Below, in pieces: positions 31,319 to 38,817 of a DNA stretch of 38,817 nt (within the stretch, counting starts at the first letter, position 1; each line of letters starts with the position of its first letter). The stretch is from Weizmannia acidilactici (GTDB taxonomy: Bacteria > Bacillota > Bacilli > Bacillales > Bacillaceae_C), in contig NZ_BKZP01000030.1 in NCBI RefSeq assembly GCF_008974185.1, positions 1 to 38,817 of the forward strand, given 5' to 3'. The translations under genes were made by a program, and so were the position numbers. Under the pieces are notes generated by a model that was not told the DNA's origin, did no database searches, and saw nothing but the letters and a program-made list of their open reading frames with translations.

Positions 31319-31985
31319 GGGATTCCCTCCAGTTTTTTACGATCGATTTAAAAAGTTTCAGACCGTCCTGGCTTCCGAGCAATGTTTCAACAGCACGCTC
31401 CGGATGGGGCATCATCCCGAGCACATTGCCTTTTTCATTCACAATTCCCGCAATATTGGCAATACTTCCGTTAGGATTGTCCCGATAAGTAAACACAATT
31501 TGCCCATTTTCTTTTAGCTTTTCGAGCGTTTCGGCATCGCAGTAATAATTCCCTTCGCCATGGGCAACCGGAATGCGGATCGTCTCCCCTTCTTCGTACA
31601 GGGAAGTGAACATCGTGGAGGCATTTTCAACCTGCAGCGAAACGGTTTTGCAAACAAATTTCAACCCGGCATTCCTGAGCATTGCACCCGGCAAAAGCCC
31701 CGATTCCAGCAAAATCTGGAACCCGTTGCAGACGCCAAGCACTGGCTTTCCTTCCTCCGCCGCTTTGATGACCGCCTGCATGACCGGTGAAAAACGCGCA
31801 ATCGCGCCGGAACGCAAATAGTCGCCGTAAGAAAATCCACCCGGCAGTAAAATTCCGTCAAATGCATCCAAATTGTCCGCATCATGGCGTACGTATTCCG
31901 CTTCTTCACCAAGCGCATCTTGAATCGCATGAAACATATCCACGTCACAATTGGACCCTGGAAATACGATCACAGCAAACTTCAC
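31302..31985 (-). CDS. purQ: Phosphoribosylformylglycinamidine synthase subunit PurQ
   Basis: Class I glutaminase of FGAM synthase. 227 aa with nucleophile Cys86 in [11 protein letters not shown] and later His/Glu (PHPERAVE). Start GTG at 31985, the codon that overlaps the purS stop (GTGA), with GAGGAG upstream; another GTG at 31997 would lie inside that site. This reproduces the B. subtilis length. Confidence 0.95.
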   Translation of the reverse strand: MKFAVIVFPGSNCDVDMFHAIQDALGEEAEYVRHDADNLDAFDGILLPGGFSYGDYLRSGAIARFSPVMQAVIKAAEEGKPVLGVCNGFQILLESGLLPGAMLRNAGLKFVCKTVSLQVENASTMFTSLYEEGETIRIPVAHGEGNYYCDAETLEKLKENGQIVFTYRDNPNGSIANIAGIVNEKGNVLGMMPHPERAVETLLGSQDGLKLFKSIVKNWRESHAVIA

Positions 31986-32236
31986 GGAGCAACACACTCC
32001 TCAATTTCATAGCGGTAGTCTTCGATGACAGGGTTTGCCAGCACCCGCCCGCACACTTCCTGAATGATGGCATCCAAATCGCGTCCGGACGGTTCCACCA
32101 AAAGTTCCAGGAATTTTCCGGCCCGCACTTCCTTCACTTCCCGGTAGCCAAGATGCTCCAGTGATTGTTTAATGGCTGCCCCCTGTGGATCCAATACGCG
32201 CTCGCGCAGTGTGACATAGACTTTGACCTTATACAT
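31982..32236 (-). CDS. purS: Phosphoribosylformylglycinamidine synthase subunit PurS
   Basis: 84-aa third subunit that links PurL and PurQ. The [19 protein letters not shown] start and the [15 protein letters not shown]-like strand are typical. AGGAGA precedes the ATG; overlaps purC by 8 and purQ by 4 bases. Confidence 0.96.
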   Translation of the reverse strand: MYKVKVYVTLRERVLDPQGAAIKQSLEHLGYREVKEVRAGKFLELLVEPSGRDLDAIIQEVCGRVLANPVIEDYRYEIEECVAP

Positions 32237-32939
32237 GCGAAATATCTCCTCTCAAGCGATTTAAGATTTCCTGGTAAACTTCCGTTAAGCTGCCCAAATC
32301 CCGGCGGAATACATCTTTATCGAGTTTCCGGTCCGTTTCCCGGTCCCAAAGCCTGCATGTATCCGGGGAAATTTCATCCGCCAAAAGAATCTTTCCTTCT
32401 TGATCGCGCCCGAATTCTAGCTTGAAATCAACGAGGCGGACACCTACTTCCGAAAATAAAGCTTGCAAACTTTCGTTAACGATTAAAGCCTGCTTCCTTA
32501 AAAACTGCAATTCTTCCAAACTTGCAATGCCGAGCAAAAGCACGTGGTCTTCCGTGATAAGCGGATCGCCAAACTCGTCGTTTTTGTAATAAAATTCCAC
32601 AATCGGCTCCTTTATCGCGGTTCCTTCTTCTATGCCGAGCCGTTTCGCCAGGCTCCCGGCCACAACATTGCGGACAACCACTTCAAGCGGAATGATCGAG
32701 ACGCGGCGCACCAGCTGTTCACGACCGGAAATTTTGCGGATAAAATGGCTTTCGACCCCTTTTTCTTCCAGCCTTTGAAAAATCAGGCTCGAAATTTCAT
32801 TGTTCAGCTGCCCTTTGCCTTCGATTTCCGCTTTTTTCACGCCGTTAAAAGCCGTTGCAGAATCTTTGTATTCGACCCGCAGCACATCCGGATTTTCCGT
32901 TTCATATAACCGTTTCGCTTTCCCTTCGTATACAAGCAT
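32229..32939 (-). CDS. purC: Phosphoribosylaminoimidazole-succinocarboxamide synthase
   Basis: SAICAR synthetase: joins aspartate to CAIR with ATP. 236 aa starting LVYEGKAKRLYET with KDSATAFNGVKK, VVRNVVAGSLAKR and LVDFKLEFGRD of the family. I chose the ATG at 32939, with AAAGGAGG at the right spacing; upstream ATGs in the same frame lack one. Separated from purB by 69 bases. Confidence 0.97.
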   Translation of the reverse strand: MLVYEGKAKRLYETENPDVLRVEYKDSATAFNGVKKAEIEGKGQLNNEISSLIFQRLEEKGVESHFIRKISGREQLVRRVSIIPLEVVVRNVVAGSLAKRLGIEEGTAIKEPIVEFYYKNDEFGDPLITEDHVLLLGIASLEELQFLRKQALIVNESLQALFSEVGVRLVDFKLEFGRDQEGKILLADEISPDTCRLWDRETDRKLDKDVFRRDLGSLTEVYQEILNRLRGDISHV

Positions 32940-33008
32940 GCTTCTGCCTCCTTTAAAATGGATGAAGGCGCCGGGCCGGATTTCCAAACCCGGCAGTCCT
33001 TCCCGGGT

Positions 33009-34304
33009 TCACTGCAATCCCAAGCGGTCAAAAATCGTGTCGACATGTTTCAAATGGTAATGGTAGTCAAAGCAATCATCGAGTTCCGCTTCCGTCAGCT
33101 TGCTTTGGATGACCGGGTCTTTTTTCAGCAGTTCCTTAAAAGGCACCTGCTTTTCCCATGACTCCATCGCTTTCGGCTGCACGGTATCGTACGCGGCTTC
33201 GCGAGTCATGCCTTTATCAATTAAAGCAAGCAGCACCCGCTGCGAATAAATGAGGCCCAACGTTTTTTCCATATTCCGCTTCATGTTTTCCGGGAATACC
33301 GTTAAATTTTTTACGATATTGCCGAACCGGTTCAGCATATAATTGATGGCAATGGTCGCATCAGGCAAAATAATCCGTTCTGCGGAAGAGTGGGAAATGT
33401 CGCGTTCATGCCAGAGGGCGACATTTTCATAAGCCGTGACCATGTAGCCGCGTAGCACCCTCGCCATCCCGGTCATATTTTCCGAGCCGATCGGGTTGCG
33501 TTTATGCGGCATGGCGGAAGAGCCTTTTTGGCCTTTGCTGAAAAATTCTTCGACTTCGCGGGTTTCGCTTTTTTGCAGCCCTCTGATTTCAGTTGCAAAT
33601 TTTTCGATGGATGTTGCAATCAAAGACAAGGTCGCCATATAGTAAGCATGGCGGTCGCGCTGCAGCGTCTGTGTCGAAATCGGCGCCGGCTTTAGCCCCA
33701 GTTTTCCGCACACATATTTCTCAACGAACGGGTCGATGTTTGCGTAAGTCCCGACAGCGCCGGAAATCTTTCCGTATCGGATGCCGTCCGCCGCCTGCCT
33801 GAAGCGCTCCAGGTTCCGTTTCATTTCTTCGTGCCAAAGGGCCATTTTTAAACCGAAAGTCGTCGGTTCCGCATGGACGCCGTGGGTTCTCCCCATCATA
33901 ACGGTATATTTATGTTCGATCGCTTTTTGTTTTAAAATCCTGATAAAACTTTCAAGGTCTTTTTCAATAATCTCATTTGCCTGCTTGAGCAGATAGGAAA
34001 GCGCCGTATCCACCACATCAGTCGACGTCAGCCCGTAATGCACCCATTTTCTTTCCTCGCCGAGCGATTCCGAAACTGCCCTTGTAAACGCAACAACATC
34101 ATGGCGCGTTTCCTGCTCGATTTCTAAAATTCTTTTCACATCAAATTTGGCATTTTCACGGATTTTTTGAACATCTGCTTTCGGAATTTCGCCCAGCTCG
34201 GCCCATGCTTCACAGGCAAGGATCTCAACTTCCAGCCAGGCTTTGTATTTGTTTTCGTCTGTCCAGATTGCGCCCATTTCGGGCCTTGTGTACCGTTCAA
34301 TCAT
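33009..34304 (-). CDS. purB: Adenylosuccinate lyase
   Basis: Fumarase-superfamily lyase acting twice in the pathway (SAICAR to AICAR, and adenylosuccinate to AMP). 431 aa with the signature [29 protein letters not shown] and [14 protein letters not shown]. It overlaps the purK end by 8 bases. Confidence 0.98.
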   Translation of the reverse strand: MIERYTRPEMGAIWTDENKYKAWLEVEILACEAWAELGEIPKADVQKIRENAKFDVKRILEIEQETRHDVVAFTRAVSESLGEERKWVHYGLTSTDVVDTALSYLLKQANEIIEKDLESFIRILKQKAIEHKYTVMMGRTHGVHAEPTTFGLKMALWHEEMKRNLERFRQAADGIRYGKISGAVGTYANIDPFVEKYVCGKLGLKPAPISTQTLQRDRHAYYMATLSLIATSIEKFATEIRGLQKSETREVEEFFSKGQKGSSAMPHKRNPIGSENMTGMARVLRGYMVTAYENVALWHERDISHSSAERIILPDATIAINYMLNRFGNIVKNLTVFPENMKRNMEKTLGLIYSQRVLLALIDKGMTREAAYDTVQPKAMESWEKQVPFKELLKKDPVIQSKLTEAELDDCFDYHYHLKHVDTIFDRLGLQ

Positions 34305-35445
34305 TCACAGCTGCCTCCGATCGTTTCTGTACATCCTGCCATACACCGCTTTTTTCAAGGGAAAGCAGGGTTTCTTCGATTTCATCCGTAAGTACCGTAA
34401 TATGGCCCATTTTCCGCTGGTATTTCGCTTCTTTTTTTCCGTAAATATGGACTGACCATTCCGGCTGGTAAGGGATTTGTCCAACAGCTTTTTCCAGATG
34501 CTGCCCGAGCAGATTGACCATCACAGCCGGCTTCAGCAGCTCCACTTTTCGAAGCGGCCAGTTGCAGATCGCGCGGATATGCTGGCCGAACTGTGAAATC
34601 GAGCATGCTTCAATCGAGTAGTGCCCGGAATTATGCGGGCGCGGCGCCAGTTCATTGACATAAATCGTACCGTCTGCTTCCAAAAACATCTCGACTGCCA
34701 GCGTCCCGACAAGGTTCAGCGATTCCGCCACCTGCAGGGCAATTTGCTGCACCTCTTCTTGTACCGCGCCATCCACTCTGGCCGGAGCAATCGTTTTGTG
34801 CAAAATATGGTCATGATGGATGTTTTCAACCACCGGAAAAAGGCTCGTTTCCCCTGCTTCATTCCGGGTGATGATGACAGAAAGTTCTTTTGCAAAATCT
34901 ATCATTTTTTCGAGGACACATGCGCCGTGGACAAGCAACGGCCTCGTTTCCGTGAGGCTCTTTTCGTCCCGCAGCGTCACCTGCCCTTTTCCATCATAAC
35001 CGCCGCGCGCCGTTTTTAAAATACATGGATAGCCGATTTCTGCCACCGCTGCTTTTAAATCAGCTTCATTTTGGACCACTTTGTACGGTGCGACCCGGAC
35101 GCCGGCTTTCGTAACGGCATCTTTTTCATAGATGCGGTTCTGCGTGACTCGGATCAGTTCCGCCCCCTGCGGCACATGAGCGGATTCGGCTGTTTTTTTC
35201 AAAGTTTCATAGTCGATATTTTCAAATTCATAAGTGATGACATCGCACCGTGCCCCAAGCTGCCTTAATGCCGCTTCATCATCGTAAGCCGCGATCACTT
35301 GATCGTCCGCGACTTGCGCGCACGGGCAATTCGGAGTTGGATCAAGGACGATGATCCGGAAACCCGCTTCTTTTGCGGCAAGAGCCATCATTTTCCCCAG
35401 CTGGCCGCCGCCGATAATGCCGATGGTGCTCCCCGGCTGAATCAT
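34297..35445 (-). CDS. purK: N5-carboxyaminoimidazole ribonucleotide synthase
   Basis: ATP-grasp enzyme that carboxylates AIR to N5-CAIR. 382 aa from the ATG at 35445: [32 protein letters not shown] and [13 protein letters not shown] are typical. The start is uncertain: 35445 is 4 bases after the purE stop with AGGGAA very close to it; an ATG at 35475 would lie inside purE without a ribosome site. Confidence 0.95.
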   Translation of the reverse strand: MIQPGSTIGIIGGGQLGKMMALAAKEAGFRIIVLDPTPNCPCAQVADDQVIAAYDDEAALRQLGARCDVITYEFENIDYETLKKTAESAHVPQGAELIRVTQNRIYEKDAVTKAGVRVAPYKVVQNEADLKAAVAEIGYPCILKTARGGYDGKGQVTLRDEKSLTETRPLLVHGACVLEKMIDFAKELSVIITRNEAGETSLFPVVENIHHDHILHKTIAPARVDGAVQEEVQQIALQVAESLNLVGTLAVEMFLEADGTIYVNELAPRPHNSGHYSIEACSISQFGQHIRAICNWPLRKVELLKPAVMVNLLGQHLEKAVGQIPYQPEWSVHIYGKKEAKYQRKMGHITVLTDEIEETLLSLEKSGVWQDVQKRSEAAVND

Positions 35446-35449
35446 TTCC

Positions 35450-35938
35450 CTACTCAAGTTGATCACTGCTTTCATACACGATTTGGGCTAGTTTTTCCCG
35501 CCTTTGTTCGAGTCGTCCGGCAATCGTTTCATTCGTGGTTGATAAAATCTGCGCTGCGAGCAGGCCGGCATTCGTTGCGCCTGCTTTGCCGATTGCCACC
35601 GTTGCGACCGGAACCCCTCCCGGCATCTGCACAATGGAGAGCAAAGAGTCAAGGCCATTTAACGCTTTTGACTGGACCGGAACCCCGATGACCGGCAGCG
35701 TCGTTTTTGCTGCGACCATCCCTGGCAGATGCGCCGCGCCGCCTGCACCTGCAATAATGACTTTGATTCCCCTGCTTCTTGCCTCTTCTGCATATTGAAA
35801 CATCAGATCCGGCGTACGGTGCGCGGATACGACTTTTTTCTCGTAAGGCACTTCAAGCTCATCCAGCACACTGCAAGCATGTTTCATCGTATCCCAATCC
35901 GAAATGCTGCCCATGATGACGCCGACTTCGATTGCCAC
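35450..35938 (-). CDS. purE: N5-carboxyaminoimidazole ribonucleotide mutase
   Basis: Class I PurE, moves the carboxyl group of N5-CAIR to make CAIR. 162 aa with [20 protein letters not shown] and [13 protein letters not shown]. Start is GTG (35938), clearly supported by GGAGGG six bases upstream. First gene of the operon, behind the guanine riboswitch. Confidence 0.97.
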   Translation of the reverse strand: MAIEVGVIMGSISDWDTMKHACSVLDELEVPYEKKVVSAHRTPDLMFQYAEEARSRGIKVIIAGAGGAAHLPGMVAAKTTLPVIGVPVQSKALNGLDSLLSIVQMPGGVPVATVAIGKAGATNAGLLAAQILSTTNETIAGRLEQRREKLAQIVYESSDQLE

Positions 35939-35967
35939 CTGTATCCCTCCACGTTCTTATCTACAAT

Positions 35968-36023
35968 AAAAAACCCCGGACAGATCCGCCCGCCCTTTTT
36001 TGAGAGAAAGCAGTCCATCCGGG
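35968..36023 (-). terminator. Riboswitch-controlled intrinsic terminator of the pur operon leader
   Basis: On the minus strand CCCGGATGGA (from 36023) can pair with TCTGTCCGGG followed by GTTTTTT (to 35968). It lies between aptamer and purE, so ligand binding is expected to favour this stem and stop transcription. Confidence 0.8.
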
Positions 36024-36073
36024 ATGCAGCACAAATAAACATTGAAAACCTTGTGATTCCCAATTTCCACTTT

Positions 36074-36143
36074 CCCTCATAGTCCGGTTATTTACGGTAA
36101 CCGGGTAGAGACGTATGGGCCATATTCCCATTATATATGAGGG
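36074..36143 (-). promoter_or_regulatory. Purine (guanine-type) riboswitch aptamer upstream of purE
   Basis: P1 pairs CCCTCAT (36143-36137) with ATGAGGG (36080-36074). Between them are the conserved TATAATGGGAATATGG..., the loop containing GTCTCTACC, and TAACCGGACTATGAGG. The base before TATGAGG is C (GACTATG), the position called C74 that specifies guanine or hypoxanthine; adenine aptamers have T. It represses pur transcription when guanine is abundant. Confidence 0.93.
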
Positions 36144-36165
36144 TTGTATTCAACTTTGTATTATT

Positions 36166-36194
36166 ATCTTAACAGGGACACCAAATGCTGTCAA
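36166..36194 (-). promoter_or_regulatory. Sigma-A promoter of the pur operon
   Basis: Minus strand TTGACA (36194-36189), exactly 17 bases, TAAGAT (36171-36166). A start near 36159 would place the aptamer just inside the leader. Confidence 0.85.
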
Positions 36195-36202
36195 CGAATA
36201 AT

Positions 36203-36236
36203 CGAACATTATATTATTGTTGTTTTCTAATGTTCG
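36203..36236. promoter_or_regulatory. PurR operator (PurBox pair)
   Basis: CGAACATTA (36203-36211) and its inverse TAATGTTCG (36228-36236), separated by 16 bases. This is the palindromic two-PurBox arrangement bound by PurR upstream of B. subtilis purE, with the central CGAA of each box. It lies just upstream of the -35 and overlaps the end of yebG. Confidence 0.85.
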
Positions 36237-36425
36237 GATTTTCTTCCTTCGAATAAAATCTTCCTCGCAACCGGTTCGTACTCTTTTTTTCCGTTTTTGA
36301 TTACTTCCCGGAAAACCGGTTTTTCAATTCTTCTTACCGGCTGAAAACCTTTCTTTTTCCATCCTTGCAAGGCAGTCGGAAATGGTCTCATTTTCCAGCA
36401 CTTCGAATTGTTTTTTCTCGGCCAT
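36227..36425 (-). pseudogene. yebG: NETI-motif protein YebG, disrupted by a one-base frameshift
   Basis: The first part reads MAEKKQFEVLENETISDCLA then RMEKE; the rest, GFQPVRRIEKPVFREVIKNG and YEPVARKILFEGRKSEH, is in the +1 frame. The span of 199 bases is 66 codons plus one base, so removing one A from the AAAGG after ATGGAAAAAG restores a 65-aa protein of the B. subtilis YebG length. The NETI motif is present (ENETI). As written, the protein ends after about 33 residues. Could be a real mutation or a sequencing error in an A-rich run; programmed shifting looks unlikely because the required shift is +1 with no known signal. Confidence 0.75.
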
Positions 36426-36577
36426 TGCTGCAGTTTTCCTTTCCGGCTTTTGACTACAAGCATAGTACAATTTTAGTTCATTTTTCCATGGTGTCAAAAC
36501 CCGATTGCTTGAGCAGAATTTTTTTAGATGAACGCTTTTTATGATACGATAGGTAATCAATGAGATGAGGTGTTTAA

Positions 36578-37306
36578 ATGAAAATAGAAGTTTGGTCTGA
36601 CTTTGTCTGCCCATTTTGCTATATTGGAAAACGGCGTTTGGAAATGGCGCTGGCACAATTTCCGCACCGAGACCAGGTGGAAGTTGAATTTAAAGCTTTT
36701 GAACTTGACCCTGCTGCCGGAAAAGGCATCGGCAAAAATATCCACGAAGCGATTGCTGAAAAATACGGCATCAGCATGGAAGAAGCAAAACAGGCAAACC
36801 ACGGCATCGGTGAACAGGCGGCAAGCGTCGGGCTTCGTTATGATTTTGACAACATGAAGCCGACGAATACGCTGGATGCACACCGTCTGGCAAAGTTTGC
36901 AGCTTCGGAGGGAAAAGCAGCGGAGCTCTCCGAGAAACTTTTCCGGGCATATTTTACGGAAGGCCAATATATCGGGGATCATGATACACTCGCCAATATC
37001 GCCGAATCGGCAGGGCTTGGCCGCGAAAAAGCATTGGACGTCCTAGAGGATCAGAATGCTTACTTAAATGATGTGCGCATTGACGAAGCGGTTGCCCAGC
37101 AATACGGCATCACCGGCGTCCCGTTTTTTATTCTCAACCAAAAATACGCCATCTCCGGCGCCCAGCCGCTCGAAACCTTTACAAGCGCCCTTCAGAAAGT
37201 ATGGCAGGAAGAAGCCGCAGCGCCGGTGCTGCAAGACCTGTCCACCGAAGAAGACGTTGCCTGTGCAGATGGAAGCTGCATTGTGCCGGGGAAGGAAGAA
37301 AAGTAA
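36578..37306 (+). CDS. DsbA family oxidoreductase (FrnE-like)
   Basis: 242-aa thioredoxin-fold protein of the DsbA/FrnE type: WSDFVCPFCYIGKRR with the CPFC active site at residues 11-14, the helical insertion, and cis-Pro loop GITGVPFFI. There is no signal peptide, so it acts in the cytosol as a predicted disulfide oxidoreductase or isomerase; polyketide roles known for FrnE are not implied. The C-terminus adds CADGSC (two more Cys), perhaps a resolving pair. GAGGTG precedes the ATG. It diverges from yebG and ends with a terminator at 37319-37344. Confidence 0.9.
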   Translation: MKIEVWSDFVCPFCYIGKRRLEMALAQFPHRDQVEVEFKAFELDPAAGKGIGKNIHEAIAEKYGISMEEAKQANHGIGEQAASVGLRYDFDNMKPTNTLDAHRLAKFAASEGKAAELSEKLFRAYFTEGQYIGDHDTLANIAESAGLGREKALDVLEDQNAYLNDVRIDEAVAQQYGITGVPFFILNQKYAISGAQPLETFTSALQKVWQEEAAAPVLQDLSTEEDVACADGSCIVPGKEEK

Positions 37307-37318
37307 CCATATTATGGC

Positions 37319-37344
37319 AGGCAGGGATATTCCCTGCCTTTTTA
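37319..37344 (+). terminator. Intrinsic terminator of the DsbA-family gene
   Basis: Nine-bp stem AGGCAGGGA/TCCCTGCCT with a 3-base loop followed by a short T-run. Confidence 0.85.
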
Positions 37345-37458
37345 AAATATGCATTGGCATTCTTTCTGTGTCCGCTTTTAATGCTTAGAAAAATTTGCTC
37401 GCGGATTTAAGTTATCGTTTCTATTTGCTATATTCCTGGGCAGGCTGATCCCGGCCCT

Positions 37459-37947
37459 CTATTTTAATTCAACTTTTCCGATCTCATGCCCCGCACTCAC
37501 TTTGCCATTTGCTGAAATCGTAAAATCCAAAATACTGTTGGAATTTGTAAAGATAACCATTACACTGTTATCCTTTCCAGCTGCTTTCAGTGCGGATAAG
37601 TCCATATCGGCAATTTTATCACCAGCTTGGACCGTATCATTTTCATTTACATATACCTTAAAAGGCGCCCCCTTAAGTTCTACCGTATCAATTCCCAGAT
37701 GCACCAATACTTCCAGCCCATTATCTGTCTGAATACTAATGGCATGTTTTGTGTCAAAAACGCTCAAAATTTTTCCGGATACCGGGCTTCTGACTTCTCC
37801 GGCCGCTGGTATTACGGCAAATCCATCTCCCATCATCTTTGTGGAAAAAACCGGATCATTTACTTCAGTTATTGGTACTAAATGGCCGCTTGCAGGCGCA
37901 ACCAAGCCTACTGTTTGGCTCTTTTTCTTTTTTAAAAAGTTGAGCAT
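37459..37947 (-). CDS. PTS EIIA-Glc family protein
   Basis: Phosphocarrier of the glucose/sucrose PTS superfamily. 162 aa, free-standing (no fused EIIB or EIIC). Phosphorylated His83 in LVHLGIDTVELKG and partner His68 in TKHAI are in place. It is the last gene of an operon with a membrane protein and an RpiR-type regulator, gap 16 bases with GTAGGGAA before the ATG. Serves a sugar permease lying elsewhere or beyond the window; the substrate is unknown. Confidence 0.93.
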   Translation of the reverse strand: MLNFLKKKKSQTVGLVAPASGHLVPITEVNDPVFSTKMMGDGFAVIPAAGEVRSPVSGKILSVFDTKHAISIQTDNGLEVLVHLGIDTVELKGAPFKVYVNENDTVQAGDKIADMDLSALKAAGKDNSVMVIFTNSNSILDFTISANGKVSAGHEIGKVELK

Positions 37948-37963
37948 ATCGGTTCCCTACTTT

Positions 37964-38425
37964 CTAAATCATTAATTTAAGCAAAACAAAATCACAAAAC
38001 ATATACATTACAAGAAAAGCTCCAAGCATTGATAAATAGCTGGCATCATTTCTTAAATTGGATAACTTAATTTTTTTATTTGGAGAAGATAAAATCAATA
38101 GTACAATAAAAAAGGCAATTAAAAGATTCCCCAACAAAAGCTGGAGCAACGCCGATAAGTAAATAGCCAGCATAAAAAGGTCATGATGATTTAAATGAAC
38201 TTTAAGATGATACAGATAATACCCCATCAGCAGATCAAGGCAGGAAGCGATCAGCATGACAGCAGCAAAAGGGCTGTTTGAAAACAGTTCTTTAAAAGAT
38301 GTTGGATATATGGCAACAATCACACATAAATAAATCATATAAAAAACAGGGACGAGAAAAAACAATGCAATCATTATATTAAATATTTTCGTTTCATTTC
38401 CAACAAGCCTTCTTATTTTATCCAT
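37964..38425 (-). CDS. Uncharacterised four-helix membrane protein
   Basis: 153 aa. Predicted membrane spans at about 16-39, 53-72, 83-112 and 130-152, with LSSPNKKIKLSNLRND as a charged loop. No family recognised. The start ATG at 38425 overlaps the end of the upstream regulator gene by 8 bases, with GGGGG before it, implying coupled translation. Context suggests a link to sugar uptake or sensing, not proven. Confidence 0.7.
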   Translation of the reverse strand: MDKIRRLVGNETKIFNIMIALFFLVPVFYMIYLCVIVAIYPTSFKELFSNSPFAAVMLIASCLDLLMGYYLYHLKVHLNHHDLFMLAIYLSALLQLLLGNLLIAFFIVLLILSSPNKKIKLSNLRNDASYLSMLGAFLVMYMFCDFVLLKLMI

Positions 38426-38817
38426 TTTGTAAGCCCCCGTTTTCCAATTGCTCAGTAAACAGCTTGTAATGCAAGGAAAAAAGTTCAACCAGAATGTATA
38501 AGCTGACAATGCTTCTATGCCATGGTTTATGAAACTCGGATGCATAGTAATAAAGATTGTATGTTGAAATGCCGGCCAATTTGTTTGTCCCAAATTGTGT
38601 GATGCTGACCATTTTTATATTTCTTCTTCTAAAATCTTTTGCTATATTGACAATCCGTTCATTATTGCCGCTCAATGAAATTAAAAATACGATGTCTTTT
38701 TCATTTAACGCTTTTTCTGCTACCGATAATTCTTCCAGCGCTGGGAAGTTCGTCACAAATTTTCCTGAGTATATAAAATTTCTTGTAATCTTTTCCGCAG
38801 CCATTTTTTGCTCCCAA
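38418..38817 (-). CDS. RpiR/MurR-type regulator, SIS domain (partial, cut by the window edge)
   Basis: Only the C-terminal 132 or so residues are seen; the gene continues past 38817. The SIS (sugar isomerase) fold is shown by KDIVFLISLSGNNERIVNIA and NIKMVSITQFGTNKLAGIST. These regulators bind a sugar phosphate through SIS and control sugar catabolism genes; here it heads the operon with the membrane protein and EIIA, which it likely controls. Confidence 0.8.
   Translation of the reverse strand, partial: WEQKMAAEKITRNFIYSGKFVTNFPALEELSVAEKALNEKDIVFLISLSGNNERIVNIAKDFRRRNIKMVSITQFGTNKLAGISTYNLYYYASEFHKPWHRSIVSLYILVELFSLHYKLFTEQLENGGLQNG

Noticed and set aside
31985-31997. GTG start for purQ at 31997
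   Set aside because: It lies inside the GAGGAG ribosome site; GTG at 31985 reproduces the known length and the GTGA overlap with purS.
36340-36380. Programmed ribosomal frameshift in yebG
   Set aside because: A +1 shift is needed, but the A-rich run would favour -1 slippage and there is no stimulatory stop or structure.

Overview
This window is a chromosomal segment of a Bacillaceae bacterium. The gene order follows the Bacillus subtilis block purEKBCSQLFMNHD - yerA - yerB - yerC - pcrB - pcrA - ligA - yerH(camS) - gatCAB - dgkB, read here almost entirely on the minus strand. An aceBA glyoxylate operon is inserted between camS and gatC. Moderate GC, Bacillus-type ribosome sites and decayed IS1182-type elements point to a Heyndrickxia (Bacillus) coagulans-like organism. 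That species call is inference from layout, not from a search.

Layout, left to right. 34-3413: dgkB (lipid kinase), an arylamine N-acetyltransferase, two neighbouring gene relics (a thioredoxin-like protein and a carboxylesterase) and a small Cys-rich protein. 3414-6620: gatCAB, the tRNA amidotransferase operon. 6713-7380: an internally deleted IS1182-type element. 7382-10367: aceB-aceA (glyoxylate shunt). 10501-10883: a second non-autonomous element with the same kind of ends, carrying about 3.5 tandem 52-base repeats. 10879-17126: camS, ligA, pcrA, pcrB. 17393-19080: a plus-strand island with a 34-codon ORF, an NprR/PlcR-like (RRNPP) quorum-sensing regulator and, 16 bases behind it, a 64-aa secreted pro-peptide. 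19213-22942: yerC, yerB, yerA and a small DUF2892 membrane protein. 22993-36236: the complete twelve-gene purine operon with a PurR box pair, a sigma-A promoter, a guanine riboswitch and its terminator. 36227-38817: a frameshifted yebG, a DsbA/FrnE-family protein, and an operon of a RpiR/MurR-type regulator (cut by the window edge), a membrane protein and a PTS EIIA-Glc protein.

The most notable find is the RRNPP cassette at 17607-19080. The pro-peptide has an N-terminal export signal and carries the octapeptide YEAEPRVL twice, once internally (residues 34-41) and once as its exact C-terminus (57-64), so a plausible pheromone is EAEPRVL or a close variant. The cassette is visibly AT-richer than its neighbours, lies on the opposite strand from the flanking housekeeping block, and ends in its own terminator, all of which suggest an acquired cell-cell communication module. 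Other points of interest are the IS1182-derived elements that abut the 3' ends of aceA and camS, two inverted copies of a palindromic intergenic repeat, a 178-base repeat inside the pur operon between purH and purD, and a one-base frameshift in yebG.

The housekeeping parts are confidently identified by family motifs. Start codons were chosen from ribosome binding sites and family lengths.
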